In this document: piece after piece, positions 9,220 to 17,057 of the stretch
Layout: each line of letters starts with the position of its first letter
How positions within the stretch are numbered: the first letter of the stretch is position 1
The notes under the pieces: generated by a model
Told to the model about the DNA's origin: nothing
Seen by the model: the letters and a program-made list of their open reading frames with translations, nothing else
Database searches by the model: none
Program-made: the position numbers and the translations under genes
Source: Actinomycetes bacterium
GTDB lineage: Bacteria; Actinomycetota; Acidimicrobiia; IMCC26256; PALSA-610
Length of the DNA stretch: 64,000 bases
Direction of reading: 5' to 3'
Assembly (NCBI GenBank): GCA_025360585.1
Contig: JANYBW010000055.1
Span: 19,592-83,591 of the forward strand

Positions 9220-9269
9220 CCCTGTGTCCCACTGATATTCCACGGGTGGAACATGGGTGGGACACAGGG
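9220..9269. repeat. 50-bp near-perfect palindrome between divergent genes
   Basis: Two 24-base arms beginning CCCTGTGTCCCAC differ at only three positions and are separated by GG at 9244-9245. It lies between the divergent NUDIX (start 9162) and SCP2-like (start 9297) genes, so it is not a simple 3' terminator. It could be a regulator-binding site, a cruciform, or a mobile repeat. The inner part TTCCACGGGTGGAA recalls parS but does not match its consensus. Confidence 0.8.
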
Positions 9270-9296
9270 TTTTGGGTTGCGGGTAGGTTTGCGGTT

Positions 9297-9947
9297 ATGA
9301 GTGTTGATCGTTCTGGGCCGCTTCGCATTGAAGTTGAAGACGATCCCACGCCCATTGTGCTGATCCTCGCCGCAACCTTGCGGCGATCTGCCCGCCAACC
9401 GAAGCTCGCCGCCGCGATGGCCAAAGCGAAGGGCAACGTGGCGATGAAATCCAGTGTCGATCCGCAAGCCGCGACGATACGCTTTGCGCGCGGCACGATC
9501 ACCGTTGTTCGCGGCGTTGCGAGCGATGCGCACGTCATCATCGAAGCCGATGTCAACAAGATGGCCGATGAGAACCCACCGAAGCCCAAAGTCTCAGGCA
9601 TCGCTGGTCACGTAAGGCTTGCCCTACTCGCGAGCAAAGTGCTCGAACCTCCCAACGCAGGATGGCGCAACGAAGCGACCGCGTTTTTTGCGCCGACGTT
9701 TGCGAATCCCAAAGCGCCACGGGGAGTTTCGGTGACGTGTTTGAACGATGCCAGCACGCAAACATTCGGCGATCCTGACACGATCGAGTACGAGATCCAC
9801 GGAACCGAACACGCTCTACTCAACGTGTTCTGCGGCAACACCGTCCTTGGCCAAGATTTACTCGACGGCAAGATCCGCGCGGTGGGATCCCTTCCGCATC
9901 TCGCGGAGCTCACCGGCCGCTCCATCGCCGTCATGCTGGGGGCTTGA
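9297..9947 (+). CDS. SCP2-like (sterol carrier/lipid-transfer fold) hypothetical protein
   Basis: 216 residues from ATG (MSVDRSG); an upstream TTG would run through the palindrome and is unlikely. Two regions look like SCP2-type strands and helices: ATIRFARGTITVVRG with a following HVIIEADV, and the C-terminal EYEIHGTEHALLNVFCGNTV with LLDGKIRAVGSLPHLAELTG, which resembles the lipid-binding half of SCP2 domains. It ends three bases before the start of the ligase gene, so the two are likely coupled. Role unknown; possibly a binding protein for a hydrophobic or CoA-linked substrate. Confidence 0.5.
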   Translation: MSVDRSGPLRIEVEDDPTPIVLILAATLRRSARQPKLAAAMAKAKGNVAMKSSVDPQAATIRFARGTITVVRGVASDAHVIIEADVNKMADENPPKPKVSGIAGHVRLALLASKVLEPPNAGWRNEATAFFAPTFANPKAPRGVSVTCLNDASTQTFGDPDTIEYEIHGTEHALLNVFCGNTVLGQDLLDGKIRAVGSLPHLAELTGRSIAVMLGA

Positions 9948-9949
9948 AC

Positions 9950-11323
9950 ATGGATCCACGCGATGTCGGCCAATGGCTTGAAACGAACAATATTCGTTGG
10001 GTCAAAACCGAAGGCATTTCGATCGACGGCCTGGTCATCGGCAAGCACATCAGCCGCGAAAAGTTTGAAAGCGCGTTGCCACTAGGAAACGCAATCGCAG
10101 ATCTTGTGATGGGCTCCGACCTCGGCGGCACGCCGTACCTTGCCTGGTGGGACGATTGGCGTCGCGACGCCATCGGCGATTTTCATCAGCAGCCCGATCT
10201 CAACACGCTCGTTGTCGCGCCGGATCGTTCGCGCACCGCGAACGTTTTGTGTAATACCGTCAATCTCAACGGCGAGCCAGTTCCGGCGTGCCCACGCAGT
10301 ACGTTGCAGCGGGTAGTGCAACAGCTCGGCGAACTCGGATACACCGCCAAGGCCGCGTTTGAAATCGAAGCAATGTTGTTTTCACAAAGCCCGGCCTCTG
10401 CTCGGGCATGCAAGTATCGCAATCTCACTGCGATGGGGCACCCAAGCCACCTCGGCTATCTCCACTACAACTCGCGTCACCAACTCGCGTACATCGACGC
10501 CGTGATCGAACGCCTCGACGCGCTCAACATTTCGGTGGAGGGTTGGCACGATGAAGCAGGCCCTGGTCAATTCGAAATCAATCTTGATCCCGCTGATCCG
10601 TTAACCGCGTGTGATCACGTTGTCCGACTCAAACAAGTGCTGCGCGAGGTTGCCCTCGAACAGGGCCACTGCGTGACCACGATGGCGAAACCCAACGAGG
10701 AATACGGCAACGGGTTACACGTGCACCATTCACTCAGCCGCGACGGTGAGCCAGTGTTTTATGCCGCCGACGGCAGCAGCCTCTCTGAAACTTCGCGGCA
10801 TTGGATTGGTGGGATGATGGCCACCTTGCCCGCGGCCACCTCAATGTTGTGCCCCACGATCAATTCGTTTCGCCGCATGGTCGGGTTTGCCGCGGCACCG
10901 ACTGTTGCAAGTTGGGCCGAAGACAATAAATCGACTGCGCTGCGCGTTTTGTCGCGGGCACCTAAATCCGCACGGATCGAAAACCGCGTTGCCGGCGGTG
11001 ACGCGAACCCATACCTCGTCCTCGCGGCCGTCCTCGCGGGCGGTATTGCCGGGTTACGCCACCGCATCGAAGCACCGCCAGCGCTACACGTTTCGGGTTG
11101 GGGCCTCCCCGACGGCTGGCCGCACCTCCCCACCACGATCACAAAAGCCGCCGACGCGTTCGCACACGACACCATGTTGCGCGAAGTTCTCGGTGAGAGT
11201 TTTTGTAGCTATTGGGAGAACACGCGCCGTTGGGAGTGGTTGATGTTCCACACGACCGGCGGCGACGCCGAAGCCACGAACGTCACGCAGTGGGAACTCG
11301 ATCGTTATTTCGAAATCGTGTAG
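9950..11323 (+). CDS. Glutamine-synthetase-family ligase (PuuA/GlnA4-like)
   Basis: 457 residues. The start ATG is two bases after the upstream TGA; a TTG six bases earlier overlaps that stop. GS beta-grasp and catalytic domains are visible: FEIEAMLF and GPGQFEINLDPADPL (Glu metal ligands), KPNEEYGNGLHVHHSLS (GNGxHxHxS nucleotide loop), MLCPTINSFRRMVGFAAAP and RIENRVAGGDANPYLVLAAVLAGG. The N-terminus is shortened compared with true GlnA, and the protein is closer to gamma-glutamylpolyamine or ethanolamine synthetases. The following C26 hydrolase, eight bases downstream, matches the PuuA-PuuD logic of adding and later removing a gamma-glutamyl group. Confidence 0.85.
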   Translation: MDPRDVGQWLETNNIRWVKTEGISIDGLVIGKHISREKFESALPLGNAIADLVMGSDLGGTPYLAWWDDWRRDAIGDFHQQPDLNTLVVAPDRSRTANVLCNTVNLNGEPVPACPRSTLQRVVQQLGELGYTAKAAFEIEAMLFSQSPASARACKYRNLTAMGHPSHLGYLHYNSRHQLAYIDAVIERLDALNISVEGWHDEAGPGQFEINLDPADPLTACDHVVRLKQVLREVALEQGHCVTTMAKPNEEYGNGLHVHHSLSRDGEPVFYAADGSSLSETSRHWIGGMMATLPAATSMLCPTINSFRRMVGFAAAPTVASWAEDNKSTALRVLSRAPKSARIENRVAGGDANPYLVLAAVLAGGIAGLRHRIEAPPALHVSGWGLPDGWPHLPTTITKAADAFAHDTMLREVLGESFCSYWENTRRWEWLMFHTTGGDAEATNVTQWELDRYFEIV

Positions 11324-11330
11324 GTCGATC

Positions 11331-12023
11331 GTGAAACCAAAAACGCGCGTCGGCATTCTTGCCCACGAAGAACTTTTTTCTGATTCCGACGGCGACAAGC
11401 TGCTGCATTTCGTCGCCTCGACACCGTACGTGAAAGCCGTCCACAAGGCCGGTGGAATACCGATCGTTGTGCCGATACTCGATCTCGACAATCTTGAGGA
11501 TGTGTTCAGCGTCGTCGACGCGCTGGTGATCACCGGTGGTTGCGATGTGGACCCGGCGAGTTACAACGCAGTTCCCGAACCGAATCTTGGCGCCATCAAT
11601 CCGCAACGCGATGCAATCGATATCGCAGTAGCCCGTGCGGCGGTCGAGCGCGATTTTCCAACACTGGCAATCTGTCGCGGGATTCAAGTGCTGAATGTCG
11701 CGTTGGGTGGCACGCTCATCCAACACGTCGAGCATCACATGCGCCTCGATGGCTACAACCAACACATCCATCGCGTCGAGATCGAGGCTGGGTCACAACT
11801 CGCTGGAATTGTTGGGACCATCGATCTCGGTGTGAACACGTTGCATCATCAAGTACTCGATCGACTGGGCGCAAACGTTCGGGTCACCGCAACGAATCAT
11901 GATGGTCACGCCGAAGGTATCGAAATCGTTGGCGCGCCCAATGTAAATGCGGTGCAGTGGCACCCCGAAATGCTGCGCCACGAACGCGAACATCTCGCGC
12001 TATTCGAACACCTTTGCCAATAA
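11331..12023 (+). CDS. Peptidase C26 / gamma-glutamyl-GABA hydrolase-like protein
   Basis: 230 residues from GTG. Class I glutamine-amidotransferase fold with catalytic Cys115 in LAICRGIQ and the His211/Glu213 pair in QWHPEML; ALVITGGCDVDPASY is the family stretch preceding the nucleophile. PuuD-type enzymes cleave gamma-glutamyl amides such as gamma-glutamyl-GABA. The immediate upstream ligase suggests a two-step gamma-glutamylated amine or alcohol pathway. The gene ends 11 bp before the convergent surface-protein gene. Confidence 0.85.
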   Translation: MKPKTRVGILAHEELFSDSDGDKLLHFVASTPYVKAVHKAGGIPIVVPILDLDNLEDVFSVVDALVITGGCDVDPASYNAVPEPNLGAINPQRDAIDIAVARAAVERDFPTLAICRGIQVLNVALGGTLIQHVEHHMRLDGYNQHIHRVEIEAGSQLAGIVGTIDLGVNTLHHQVLDRLGANVRVTATNHDGHAEGIEIVGAPNVNAVQWHPEMLRHEREHLALFEHLCQ

Positions 12024-12034
12024 AGCGCCTGATT

Positions 12035-13657
12035 CTATTGCGGATTTATTTGGTGCGCGAGCGCGCGCTTCAAAATCGCAACCTGGAGTTCGAGCACACG
12101 ATGGTCGCGTTGCATCACTTCTGGAGGTGAGGGTTCGCCGTTTGGATCAGTGCGATCGAATACATCGTCGGGCATCCACTTCAGCAGCGCCATCTTGGAA
12201 ATGCCGAGACCCTGCGCGACTGCATCGATGAGCGAAGCACGCGTCAGCGTGTCATCGCCTTCGCCATCTCCCTCGCTGGTCGTGGCTTCGACCACTTCCA
12301 CTTCCCGGGCGAAGCCCGTTGCCATCTCGATTGCGGCGAGACCTTCAATCTTTGACGCGACGACATGGGGCGGTCTTGGGAGTGCCTCAACCGCAACGTT
12401 CAGTTGCAGCGCTAGCCCACCGGAAGCCAACGCCGGCGTAATTCGTGTTGGCGCAATTCGTGTTGGCGCACTTCCCACTGGCGTACTTCCCACTGGCGTA
12501 CTTCCAACGGGTGGCGCTACTCCTGCGATACCGCGCGCGTCGTGGACCCGCGCGGCGATTCGTGCGGTGGCGGAAGCAGTTTCGTCGGTCGTCGGCAAAG
12601 CAATTCCTGAAGCAACCGCACCAGCGAGCTGCTCGATCGCATGCACAAGTGGTTCGAGTCGAGCACCGAGCTCGGCTGCAGACTGCAGCGCGACCGCAGA
12701 CTCATGCTCGACGATCGCCGCAGGTTCTTCATCCGAATCGTCCAATCGGTTGCGCTTCGACGCAAACACTTCGTACAACATCCAGCACAGTGCAACCAAC
12801 AACACGCCGAACAACAGAACCGTCGTTACTGACAAGCCATGCCCACCATCGGGCGAAATCGAAACGGTCGCGTCCGCCCCCTCGGGCGAACCAACCACGT
12901 TGCCCCCAGAGTCCTTGCCCCCTGCATCTGGCGAGGAATGGGCGGCGAGGATCCCCGACCAATTCGCAACGTCCTGGCCGTACTGCAGCGCAACGGCCGT
13001 GGGCTGCCCGGCTTCTCCGACCGGACGCACCACGGTGATCACCGAGCGCGCACCCGCCGCAACCGATACGGCAAAGTCCTTGACACTCGGATTGCCTTCG
13101 ACGCGCAGCGTTCCCGATGCGTGCACATCGACGTTGCCACGATTCTTCACAACGATGTCGACTTTGTTGGAACCACCTTTCGATATCGTCAAGGACTCGA
13201 TGGAAAGCGCACCTCGAGACGGCCCTTGTACCGCCAGCGTCAGTGGTACCGATGCAACAATCGTCGGGGCGTTGTCCGCCGTTGCCATCAGCGTGTTGGA
13301 GTGCCGTCCGGCGGTCGATTCTTCTGGTACCCGCACGCGCAACGCAACATCCTGACTCGCGCGCGCCGCGAGATCAATCACGGTGTCCGCAAGTGTCCAC
13401 CACGTAGCAGCGTCATCGCTGCCCCCGAGCGCCAACGTCACGACGTGTGTGATCGAATCTTCATTGGTGATGTGAGCAACCGTCTCGCCCGCCGCGCCGG
13501 AAGCGGCACTCAATGAAATGTCCGATCCGGTGTTGCCGCGCAGCGAAATGCGTGCTGGTGCCGCTTGCGAATTTGAGCGCGCAGCATCCGCGGATGGCGC
13601 GGGCACAAGAAGTGTGCACGCCACAGTCAGCCCGAACGCAGCGGCAAAGGTTTTCAT
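12035..13657 (-). CDS. Membrane-anchored secreted protein, third gene of WxL-like cluster
   Basis: 540 residues. Signal peptide at 1-26 (MKTFAAAFGLTV...ADAARS), a beta-rich extracellular part of about 240 residues resembling COG1470/DUF916-type domains (NRGNVDVHASGTLRVEG, ITNEDSITHVVTLAL), one transmembrane helix near 275-295 (VTTVLLFGVLLVALCWMLYEV) and a basic stop (SKRNR), then a long cytoplasmic tail with a PVGST/PTRIAP tandem repeat. Topology suggests an envelope protein with an internal acidic tail. It starts one base after the DUF916-like stop codon, so translation is probably coupled. Exact function unknown. Confidence 0.65.
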   Translation of the reverse strand: MKTFAAAFGLTVACTLLVPAPSADAARSNSQAAPARISLRGNTGSDISLSAASGAAGETVAHITNEDSITHVVTLALGGSDDAATWWTLADTVIDLAARASQDVALRVRVPEESTAGRHSNTLMATADNAPTIVASVPLTLAVQGPSRGALSIESLTISKGGSNKVDIVVKNRGNVDVHASGTLRVEGNPSVKDFAVSVAAGARSVITVVRPVGEAGQPTAVALQYGQDVANWSGILAAHSSPDAGGKDSGGNVVGSPEGADATVSISPDGGHGLSVTTVLLFGVLLVALCWMLYEVFASKRNRLDDSDEEPAAIVEHESAVALQSAAELGARLEPLVHAIEQLAGAVASGIALPTTDETASATARIAARVHDARGIAGVAPPVGSTPVGSTPVGSAPTRIAPTRITPALASGGLALQLNVAVEALPRPPHVVASKIEGLAAIEMATGFAREVEVVEATTSEGDGEGDDTLTRASLIDAVAQGLGISKMALLKWMPDDVFDRTDPNGEPSPPEVMQRDHRVLELQVAILKRALAHQINPQ

Positions 13658-13658
13658 C

Positions 13659-14720
13659 TCAGATCATGCGCTGACGCGAACTCCCTTCGCGAAAGGCTCG
13701 GCGCCGCCGCAATCGCACGGCAACCGCACAACACGCCACAACAGAAATGGCACCACCACCGATGGCAGTCGGCGAAACGCTCGCGCCGGCCACGCCGCTT
13801 CTGCGTACACTCGGCGCGGCCACGTGCAGTAGTGAGTTCAAACGCGCCTGCAAACGTTGATCAATCGCCACGATACCGTTCCAATTCGAGCGGCGCCCAT
13901 CGTCGTTCGTGATCGTGACGGCAACCGCGTGCCGACCAACTACCGCATTGTGGGTCCAGGGCACGAGCATTGCGATCGAGGTATTCGCCACAAAGGTTGA
14001 TATTGCGAACTCATGGCGCAGCCCAGTATCGGCCACCGTCAGCACGCCGCGGCCACGCGCAAAGCCATTACCCCGATTCGAGATCGCGAGTTCGAGCTCA
14101 ATCATTTCGCCGCGGGCAACCGGATGCACTCCGTCGACGCTGAGCTTCGATTGCACAACTCCAGGGACATCAATCTCGACGGCAATCAGCCGCTGTGCCT
14201 GCAACGCTACGACGAATCCGGTTTGATTCCCGTTCGGCGTGGGAGCAGCGTCGCTTCCTTCCTTCGGTACCGCGATGCTCAGGCCCGCGAGGTATTGGCC
14301 GGGTTTGGCATCGCGCGGCACTGCGACCGAAAACGACAGCGTGCGTTGCTGGCCTGCGATGAGTTGAATCTGACGTTGGGTTACTTGCAGCCAAGTGCCG
14401 GTGTGTGTTGGGGTACTGCCGGGCGAGCCGTAGGTGGCACCCGTATTGGAACTTGTGTAAGCGTCTACGCCGGCAATGTTCACGGCGAGCGTTCGATCAT
14501 TGCCGTTTTTCACGATGACGGATTGCCGAATGTTGTCACCCGCGTGAGCATGCAACACAAAGAACGATCCTTGTGTATCAGTCGAAGATCCCGGGGCGAC
14601 CGCGGCCGAAATGATTGCGCTGCCTTGCGCGCCATACGCCGCGTCACCAAACGAGACGATCATCGCCGCGAGCAACCCGATGCCCAAGGACGCAACCAAG
14701 CGTCGTGTCGACCGTCTCAT
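13659..14720 (-). CDS. DUF916-like (WxL-interacting type) surface protein
   Basis: 353 residues from an ATG with GGAAAGG upstream; a second ATG lies one codon earlier. Signal peptide 1-30 ending near AYGAQG. Two extracellular beta domains: one with QSVIVKNGNDRTLAVNIAGVDAYTS and the RTLSFSVAVPRDAKPGQYLAGLSI strand pattern typical of the DUF916 peptidoglycan-binding WxL-interacting proteins, and a second with NRGNGFARGRGVLTV. One C-terminal transmembrane helix is followed by RLRRRRAF. In Firmicutes such proteins hold WxL proteins at the wall; here the role is inferred from the neighbouring WxL-like gene. Confidence 0.7.
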   Translation of the reverse strand: MRRSTRRLVASLGIGLLAAMIVSFGDAAYGAQGSAIISAAVAPGSSTDTQGSFFVLHAHAGDNIRQSVIVKNGNDRTLAVNIAGVDAYTSSNTGATYGSPGSTPTHTGTWLQVTQRQIQLIAGQQRTLSFSVAVPRDAKPGQYLAGLSIAVPKEGSDAAPTPNGNQTGFVVALQAQRLIAVEIDVPGVVQSKLSVDGVHPVARGEMIELELAISNRGNGFARGRGVLTVADTGLRHEFAISTFVANTSIAMLVPWTHNAVVGRHAVAVTITNDDGRRSNWNGIVAIDQRLQARLNSLLHVAAPSVRRSGVAGASVSPTAIGGGAISVVACCAVAVRLRRRRAFREGSSRQRMI

Positions 14721-14793
14721 CATTTCCTTTCCGGGCCTCGCATGAGTTTCTGCATTCCGCCCGAGTCCGGCGATGAAGCCGTCCGAATAACTC

Positions 14794-14826
14794 ATCGGCC
14801 CTGGTGCGATGCGCACCAGGGCCGAT
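14794..14826. terminator. 15-bp perfect stem-loop between WxL-like and DUF916-like genes
   Basis: Arms ATCGGCCCTGGTGCG at 14794-14808 and its exact complement at 14812-14826 enclose three bases. It is 93 bp after the WxL-like stop and 73 bp before the next start on the same strand, so it may terminate or attenuate transcription and give more surface protein than anchor. A T-rich run follows only in the plus direction. Confidence 0.6.
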
Positions 14827-14919
14827 AACGAGTTTCTTTTTGGTTTCGCATCGTGTCGACGTTTGTCGCCACGCACAGTGGTAGACCGCGGCGTAAACCG
14901 CGCAGCTCGTGGCGCTGGC

Positions 14920-15453
14920 TTAGGGGCCGCTGACCACTGCAATCGTTGCGGTGCTGGAATAGGTACCGGTGAGCGCGGTGACGGGCACCGTGAGCTTGAG
15001 CAAACGAGGCGAGATCAAATACGTGCCCATCCCATTACCGGCCGAAGCAGTAACGATCTTTTCACCGCTGTTGAAACCACCAGCCGACGCGTGACCCGCG
15101 ACTCCAGTGAGGCTCGACGCACCTGCGCCAGTCACAACCGGAGCCGACATCGAAACGTTGGATGCGGTAATCGTGCTTCCACCATTTACAAGATCAGAAA
15201 CGGTCAACAAGACATTCCAGCCCGCGCCACTCCCCGTGGCATCCACGATCGTAAACGGAGCAACAGTCAAGCTCGTCAGTTGGGGTGTGCCGTTGAGCGT
15301 GACGGAAGAAAAACTTCCGATCGACGGTGCGCCCGTCGGATCGAAATCAAGCGTTCCTGCCCCGACGCCAACATCGGCACCGGCACTGGGTGCAAACGCG
15401 GTGACTGCAAGCAACGCGGTGCTGAGAAGTATGAGCGAGCGACGAATTTTCAT
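14920..15453 (-). CDS. WxL-domain-like secreted surface protein
   Basis: 177 residues with signal peptide 1-26 (LILLSTALLAVTAFAPSAGA). The mature part is all beta: GTLDFDPTGAP, GSFSSVTLNGT, a WxL-like first motif GWNVLLTVSDLV and a C-terminal LLKLTVPVTALTGTYSSTATIAVV that matches the position of the second conserved WxL motif, although the second Trp is absent. It lies first in a minus-strand set with a DUF916-like and a third anchored protein. By analogy it would bind the cell wall. Such clusters are best known from low-GC Gram-positives; assignment here rests on pattern, not a search. Confidence 0.6.
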   Translation of the reverse strand: MKIRRSLILLSTALLAVTAFAPSAGADVGVGAGTLDFDPTGAPSIGSFSSVTLNGTPQLTSLTVAPFTIVDATGSGAGWNVLLTVSDLVNGGSTITASNVSMSAPVVTGAGASSLTGVAGHASAGGFNSGEKIVTASAGNGMGTYLISPRLLKLTVPVTALTGTYSSTATIAVVSGP

Positions 15454-15717
15454 GAGACATCCTTGTCATGCTGGGTGAGTGCATCCGATGCATTCTGAGT
15501 ACCTATGCCCGACAATTGGTGTTCGTCATGTCATTCATCGAGCTTGAGCCGTGCTTCGCGTCGCGTCGAAAAAGGTGCCGAACGGACTATACAAACCTCG
15601 CCCAACCGGACGAGGGACAGCACCCAACTCGCACCCGCCCCCACCGTTTTGGCAATTCAAACTTTCAAAACTGAAGTATTTCCGCGCCCAAAAAGCGGGA
15701 TTAGCGGATGGGTGGGG
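15454..15717. other. Intergenic, no gene seen
   Basis: Holds the promoter region of the WxL-like gene at its left side and the convergent 3' end of the acyl-CoA dehydrogenase at its right. No convincing reading frame, hairpin or repeat was found. Confidence 0.5.
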
Positions 15718-16902
15718 TTAGTTGCGGGGGACTTGGCTCCATGGGATATCGCGGTCGTTGCGCGGTTCGCCTGGAAGGCCGAGCACACGCTCACCAATGA
15801 TGTTTCGCATCACATTTGAGGTGCCGCCCTCAATCGAATTCGCTTGCACACGCAAGAATGCCTTTTGGGGCGTGGAAAGATCGAGCGCATGTTTCGGACG
15901 ATCGAACGTGTACTTGCCGAACAATGTGGCTTCCATGCCAATCGTGTTCATCGCAAAGTTTGCGATGCGCTGGTTGAGTTCGGCCATCACGAGTTTGCCG
16001 GTTGAGCCTTCTGGCCCTGGCGTACCCATCTTGCGGTTGTTCGAGGCCCGAATGTTGGTGAGCCGGAGCAATTCAGCATCGATCCAGAGCTTCGCAAGTT
16101 TGTCTCGGGTCACCGGATTCGCACGCGTCTCGTCGTCGGCCTTCGCAAACGCATTCAGCGCGAGGGAAATCATGCCCGCGCCGCGTGGCGCGATTTGTCC
16201 ACCGATCGAAACCCGTTCGTTCATCAATGTTGTGAGTGAGACGTGCCAACCTTCGCCCACGTCGCCAAGGCGGTGACTGTCGTGGATCCGGACGTCGGTC
16301 ATGAAAATTTCGTTGAATTCCGCTTCGCCAGTGATCTGCACGAGCGGCTTGACCTCGACTCCGGCGGCATGCATATCGAGGATGAACATCGTCATCCCTT
16401 TGTGCTTCACCGCTTCCGGGTCGGTGCGCGCGATCACGATCCCGAAGTTCGAAACGTGCGCCAACGTTGTCCAGACCTTTTGGCCGTTGAGAATCCATTC
16501 GTCGCCGTCGCGAACGGCACGCGTCGACAATCCCGCGACATCCGAGCCCGCTCCCGGCTCGCTGAACATCTGGCACCATACGTCTTCAGCGGTGAACAAT
16601 CGGCGAAGATATTTCCCTTTGATTTCATCGTCGCCGTGAGTCTGGACCGTCGGAGCGCACATGCCGTAGCCGATCGGATTGCGACCATACGGCGAAGGTG
16701 CTCCCGCTTGAGAGAGCTTTGAATTGATCGTTGTTTGCGCTTTCGGGTTCAAGCCCAAGCCACCGAAGCCTAAAGGGAAGTGCACCCAGCCCAGGCCAAG
16801 ATCGTATTGGTGACCAAGAAATTCTTCAGCGCTTGCCGTTTTGGGATTGCACTTCGCGAGCAATTCATCGCACAGATCGCTGACCAGTTGTTCATCGCTC
16901 AT
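15718..16902 (-). CDS. Acyl-CoA dehydrogenase (FadE type)
   Basis: 394 residues from an ATG with GGAAGG eight bases upstream. Motifs: WVHFPLGFGGLGLNP, CQMFSEPGAGSDVAGLSTRA (beta domain), GQKVWTTLAHVSNFGIV, and the C-terminal ANSIEGGTSNVMRNIIGERV with LPGEPR, which is the FAD-binding end of actinobacterial FadE proteins. A Glu in IEGGTS occupies the usual catalytic-base region. Probably acts in beta-oxidation of fatty acids or sterol-type side chains. Monocistronic: the ABC1 gene is divergent, 155 bp away. Confidence 0.9.
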   Translation of the reverse strand: MSDEQLVSDLCDELLAKCNPKTASAEEFLGHQYDLGLGWVHFPLGFGGLGLNPKAQTTINSKLSQAGAPSPYGRNPIGYGMCAPTVQTHGDDEIKGKYLRRLFTAEDVWCQMFSEPGAGSDVAGLSTRAVRDGDEWILNGQKVWTTLAHVSNFGIVIARTDPEAVKHKGMTMFILDMHAAGVEVKPLVQITGEAEFNEIFMTDVRIHDSHRLGDVGEGWHVSLTTLMNERVSIGGQIAPRGAGMISLALNAFAKADDETRANPVTRDKLAKLWIDAELLRLTNIRASNNRKMGTPGPEGSTGKLVMAELNQRIANFAMNTIGMEATLFGKYTFDRPKHALDLSTPQKAFLRVQANSIEGGTSNVMRNIIGERVLGLPGEPRNDRDIPWSQVPRN

Positions 16903-17057
16903 TACAGGCACCTTCCAAGGCAGCACGGGGCGTGGAGTAACGGCGCCACACTAGAGAACCCGGAACCCGTGGCGCACCTCGACCGGTCCGATCGAAGCTC
17001 GCCGACGCCGCTGCCTTGTGCCCACACCCAACCACCTACACCGTAGAGTCGCCGACA

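Noticed and set aside
9234..9254. parS-like centromere site within the palindrome
   Set aside because: TTCCACGGGTGGAA differs from the TTTCACGTGAAA core in centre and outer bases, and the palindrome extends to 50 bp, unlike parS.
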